Assembly: GCA_950295325.1 (NCBI GenBank)
Contig: OX485807.1
Coordinates: 20,555,666 to 20,619,665, forward strand
Length of the DNA stretch: 64,000 bases
Reading direction: 5' to 3'
Source of the DNA: Polytrichum commune
Taxonomy: Eukaryota > Streptophyta > Polytrichopsida > Polytrichales > Polytrichaceae
Below are positions 62,001 through 64,000 of this stretch, one piece after another. The notes beneath the pieces were generated by a model. The model did no database searches. It saw only the letters and a program-made list of their open reading frames with translations, and was not told the DNA's origin. The stretch's first letter is position 1; each line of letters opens with the position of its first letter. Position numbers and translations under genes: made by a program.

Positions 62001-63516
62001 ATTCCAGGTGATACACGGGGACGGATGAACTTCAGGTGACTTACTTCACCTCCAGCTTAACTTTCTTAGCTTTCTTTTTCTCTTGCATGTGTAAACTTAC
62101 TGACTGAATAATTCTCTGGTCCTTTCTTACTCAGACAGGCGTTCTGCATCACATCACTTCTTGATGTAATTTGCCTTGTTGTATCTGACGTTTCTATTTC
62201 TGTCAAGCTAATTTGTAATGTGTTGTCTGCAGATATGATGTTGGAGATTTTGCAAAGCCAGTGTCAAGCAAGGGTCTCTCCATCAATGAGATTAATATTA
62301 GCCCTCAGGAGATGGAGATGTACATAGATTTGCAACCCTTCGTGAATCCAACACCATATATTGTTCCCGAAGACATGTCTCTCACCAAAGTATGTAATCA
62401 TTGTCTCAACTGTCTGTGATTCTAACTCAGGACAAATTGGATAGTATAACTCTGCAAGCATATTTTTGTGGATAACATGTTTCCTTCCTGGTTATATGTG
62501 AGGTGCATTAGTGTTCACTCAAGAGAAATTGTACAGCTAGAAATTAGATGTCAAGGGGGAAGTTCTCCCATTGTGTCTAGAATTTTTCATGCATTGATAA
62601 TTCTGTCTGCCCGATTTGTGTGTGCTCCTGTTTACTAGACTTCAAAACAGCAGATTTGGGCAGTACTGCACCTTCACTACCTGAGATGACATACTCTATT
62701 GTTTTGAAATTAATCACCTTGTGAACTTTAGCGTGAGCCTATTACTCCAATGATGCTATAGGAATGCCATTGCACCAGGTTGTGCTGGTATGATTGCTTA
62801 TGATGTCCATGAGTAATGTGGTAGTGTCCAATGAGGGTCTTTGATTGTATCGCAGGTTTACAATCTTTTTCGGCAGCTTGGATTGCGGCATATATGTGTT
62901 GTGCCACGACCTGCACAAGTAGTGGGAGTGATAACTCGGAAGGATTTACTTCCTGAGGTGAGTATGAGTATGAGCTACACTGTAGACATCTACTAGGGTC
63001 CAAATTTTTCAAGAGCCCATACCCTAGTCTGATATGCAAGTGAGCATTTCTTGAAGGCCACTCCTGTGCTTATGTGTGTTGACCCACACAACCGTTGAAT
63101 CATTTCACTATAGTTTCTTGCTGGGTTTGCCTACTCTCCATGATTATCGAATGCACGTTTAATGTACCCCCTAGCACAGTAATTGACAGAAGGGCATGTA
63201 TTAGTAAGCAGTTAGTGAGGTGGCCATACATCTCATTAACCAATCTCTAGTCTACATTGATTGCCACAGATGATTCCTGAATCTTCCTGTCACTGTGTGA
63301 CATCCTTATTTGTACCCTTTTGATGTTGCTGATTAGTAGGGAAATCAATTGCTCTGAGACAGGTTCTTGACATCCATTTTGCTTTAAGTTAGCACAAATT
63401 ATTATGTTCCTTGTGTAGCTTCTGTTAAGATATGTGTGCTGATGCAGATGTTGGAAGAGAAAGAGGCTGTGGAAGAATTGGTGAGCAGTCGAGGAAGGTT
63501 GGGTCCGGATGCTTGA
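53044..63516 (+). CDS. CLC-d: Chloride channel/antiporter CLC-d, 22 coding exons
   Basis: Coding exons: 53044-53217, 53692-53764, 54340-54561, 54743-54789, 55011-55109, 55291-55365, 55562-55650, 55902-56042, 56255-56325, 56493-56572, 57311-57460, 57904-57963, 58371-58445, 58660-58811, 59204-59339, 59691-59822, 60126-60203, 61752-61807, 61952-62035, 62233-62389, 62856-62957 and 63448-63516. Together they give 773 residues with every intron GT-AG and frame kept. The product follows the plant CLC-d subfamily: SLDYEVVESVAYREDQAQRG at the N-terminus, GSGIPEIKAYLNG (about 144), GKEGPLVHTGA with the gating Glu (about 188), FALEEVTSWWRS with the inner Glu (about 253), GQFVPGIMIGATYGR, and two C-terminal CBS-like regions ending at MSLTKVYNLFRQLGLRH and VITRKDLLPE. 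Ser in GSGIPE, rather than the Pro of nitrate-selective CLC-a, suggests chloride preference. Arabidopsis CLC-d acts at the trans-Golgi network. No defect is seen. Confidence 0.95.
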
Positions 63517-64000
63517 CAAACCCTCTTTTCCTCTGAGCACATGTATGCTTTCCTGGTCCATTTGCTCCTGCAAGTGTCATAACCCCATAACCTCCGGCTT
63601 TTGTTCTTAAGAAAAAAAACACCTGGCCTAGCACGTGACAGTACCCTTAAAGCCATGGCAGTCTGCAATCTTATCATCCTATTAACAATCTCTACAAATG
63701 AAACACATCATGTGTATATTTTTGTAGAAGTACAAGGTTTTATGTAACCCATATCAGTCACAAATGTTTCCAAGCGATATTAGCTCACAACATTCATAAA
63801 GCACATGGAATGATGTAGAATGGCTGCTATATGTTGGTTTGTGTATTCCAGCTCTTGACCTTGAAGCAAATATGTTGGTGGTGTTACAGGTATTTTTCTG
63901 TCCCAAATCAGCAGCAACCATTATTGGAGGACTTGATGTAGGCCAAGTGCAAGCTCCACATCAAATGCAATGTGCAGACAGGCCAATTCACTGATCCGCA
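63517..64000 (+). other. 3' flank of CLC-d
   Basis: Probably 3' untranslated and downstream sequence of CLC-d; no further coding exon was found. AT-rich stretches near 63690-63760 could carry polyadenylation signals, but none is decisive. Confidence 0.4.

Overview
The window looks like nuclear DNA of a land plant or close streptophyte relative. The evidence is one conserved multi-exon plant gene (a CLC-d type anion transporter with 22 coding exons and GT-AG introns), a CACTA element with the typical plant terminus CACTACAAGAAA, a Mutator-like (MULE) SWIM-domain transposase, LINE reverse-transcriptase remains, plant telo-box motifs, and long AT-rich gene-poor stretches. I cannot name the species. 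The mix of transposon-related families would suit a non-flowering plant, but that is a guess.

Layout. 1.36-4.94 kb (minus): a multi-exon gene of unknown function with a PIP-box-like C-terminus and internal repeats. 5-13 kb: no convincing gene; a TA-flanked foldback element and two MITEs with CTCGGGGGG ends. 13.13-23.81 kb: a 10.7-kb DNA transposon (here 'element C') with CTCG(n)/C(n)GAG ends and a perfect 8-bp target-site duplication, carrying a decayed transposase. 25.57-30.68 kb (minus): an eight-exon gene that appears to join a ParB-like domain to a beta-class DNA-methyltransferase-like domain; intron 1 holds a 105-bp palindrome-bearing tandem array. 32.78-36.39 kb: MULE-type transposase gene with one UAG. 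37.6-38.5 kb (minus): LINE RT remains. 39.78-46.58 kb: a second, better preserved transposon ('element D') of the same superfamily, with its own 8-bp duplication, a CACTA element inside an intron and a small MITE near its right end. 46.6-53 kb: repeats and the region upstream of CLC-d. 53.04-63.52 kb: the CLC-d gene.

The most unusual content is the C/D family. By pairing termini with 8-bp duplications I can bound five elements: two large ones coding for related proteins and three 272-349-bp relatives. The proteins have two zinc-finger-like motifs, an AT-hook-like motif, a P-element/THAP9-like RNase-H-fold signature (inferred from motifs) and an unfamiliar C-terminal domain. Four elements carry ACGTGCG at an almost fixed distance from the end, a candidate transposase-binding site. 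One MITE is clearly an internal-deletion derivative of an element like C. A plant P-superfamily-like transposon system with its own MITEs is my main candidate for an undescribed system; the ParB/methyltransferase-like gene is the second. Both rest on motif reading by eye, without a database search.
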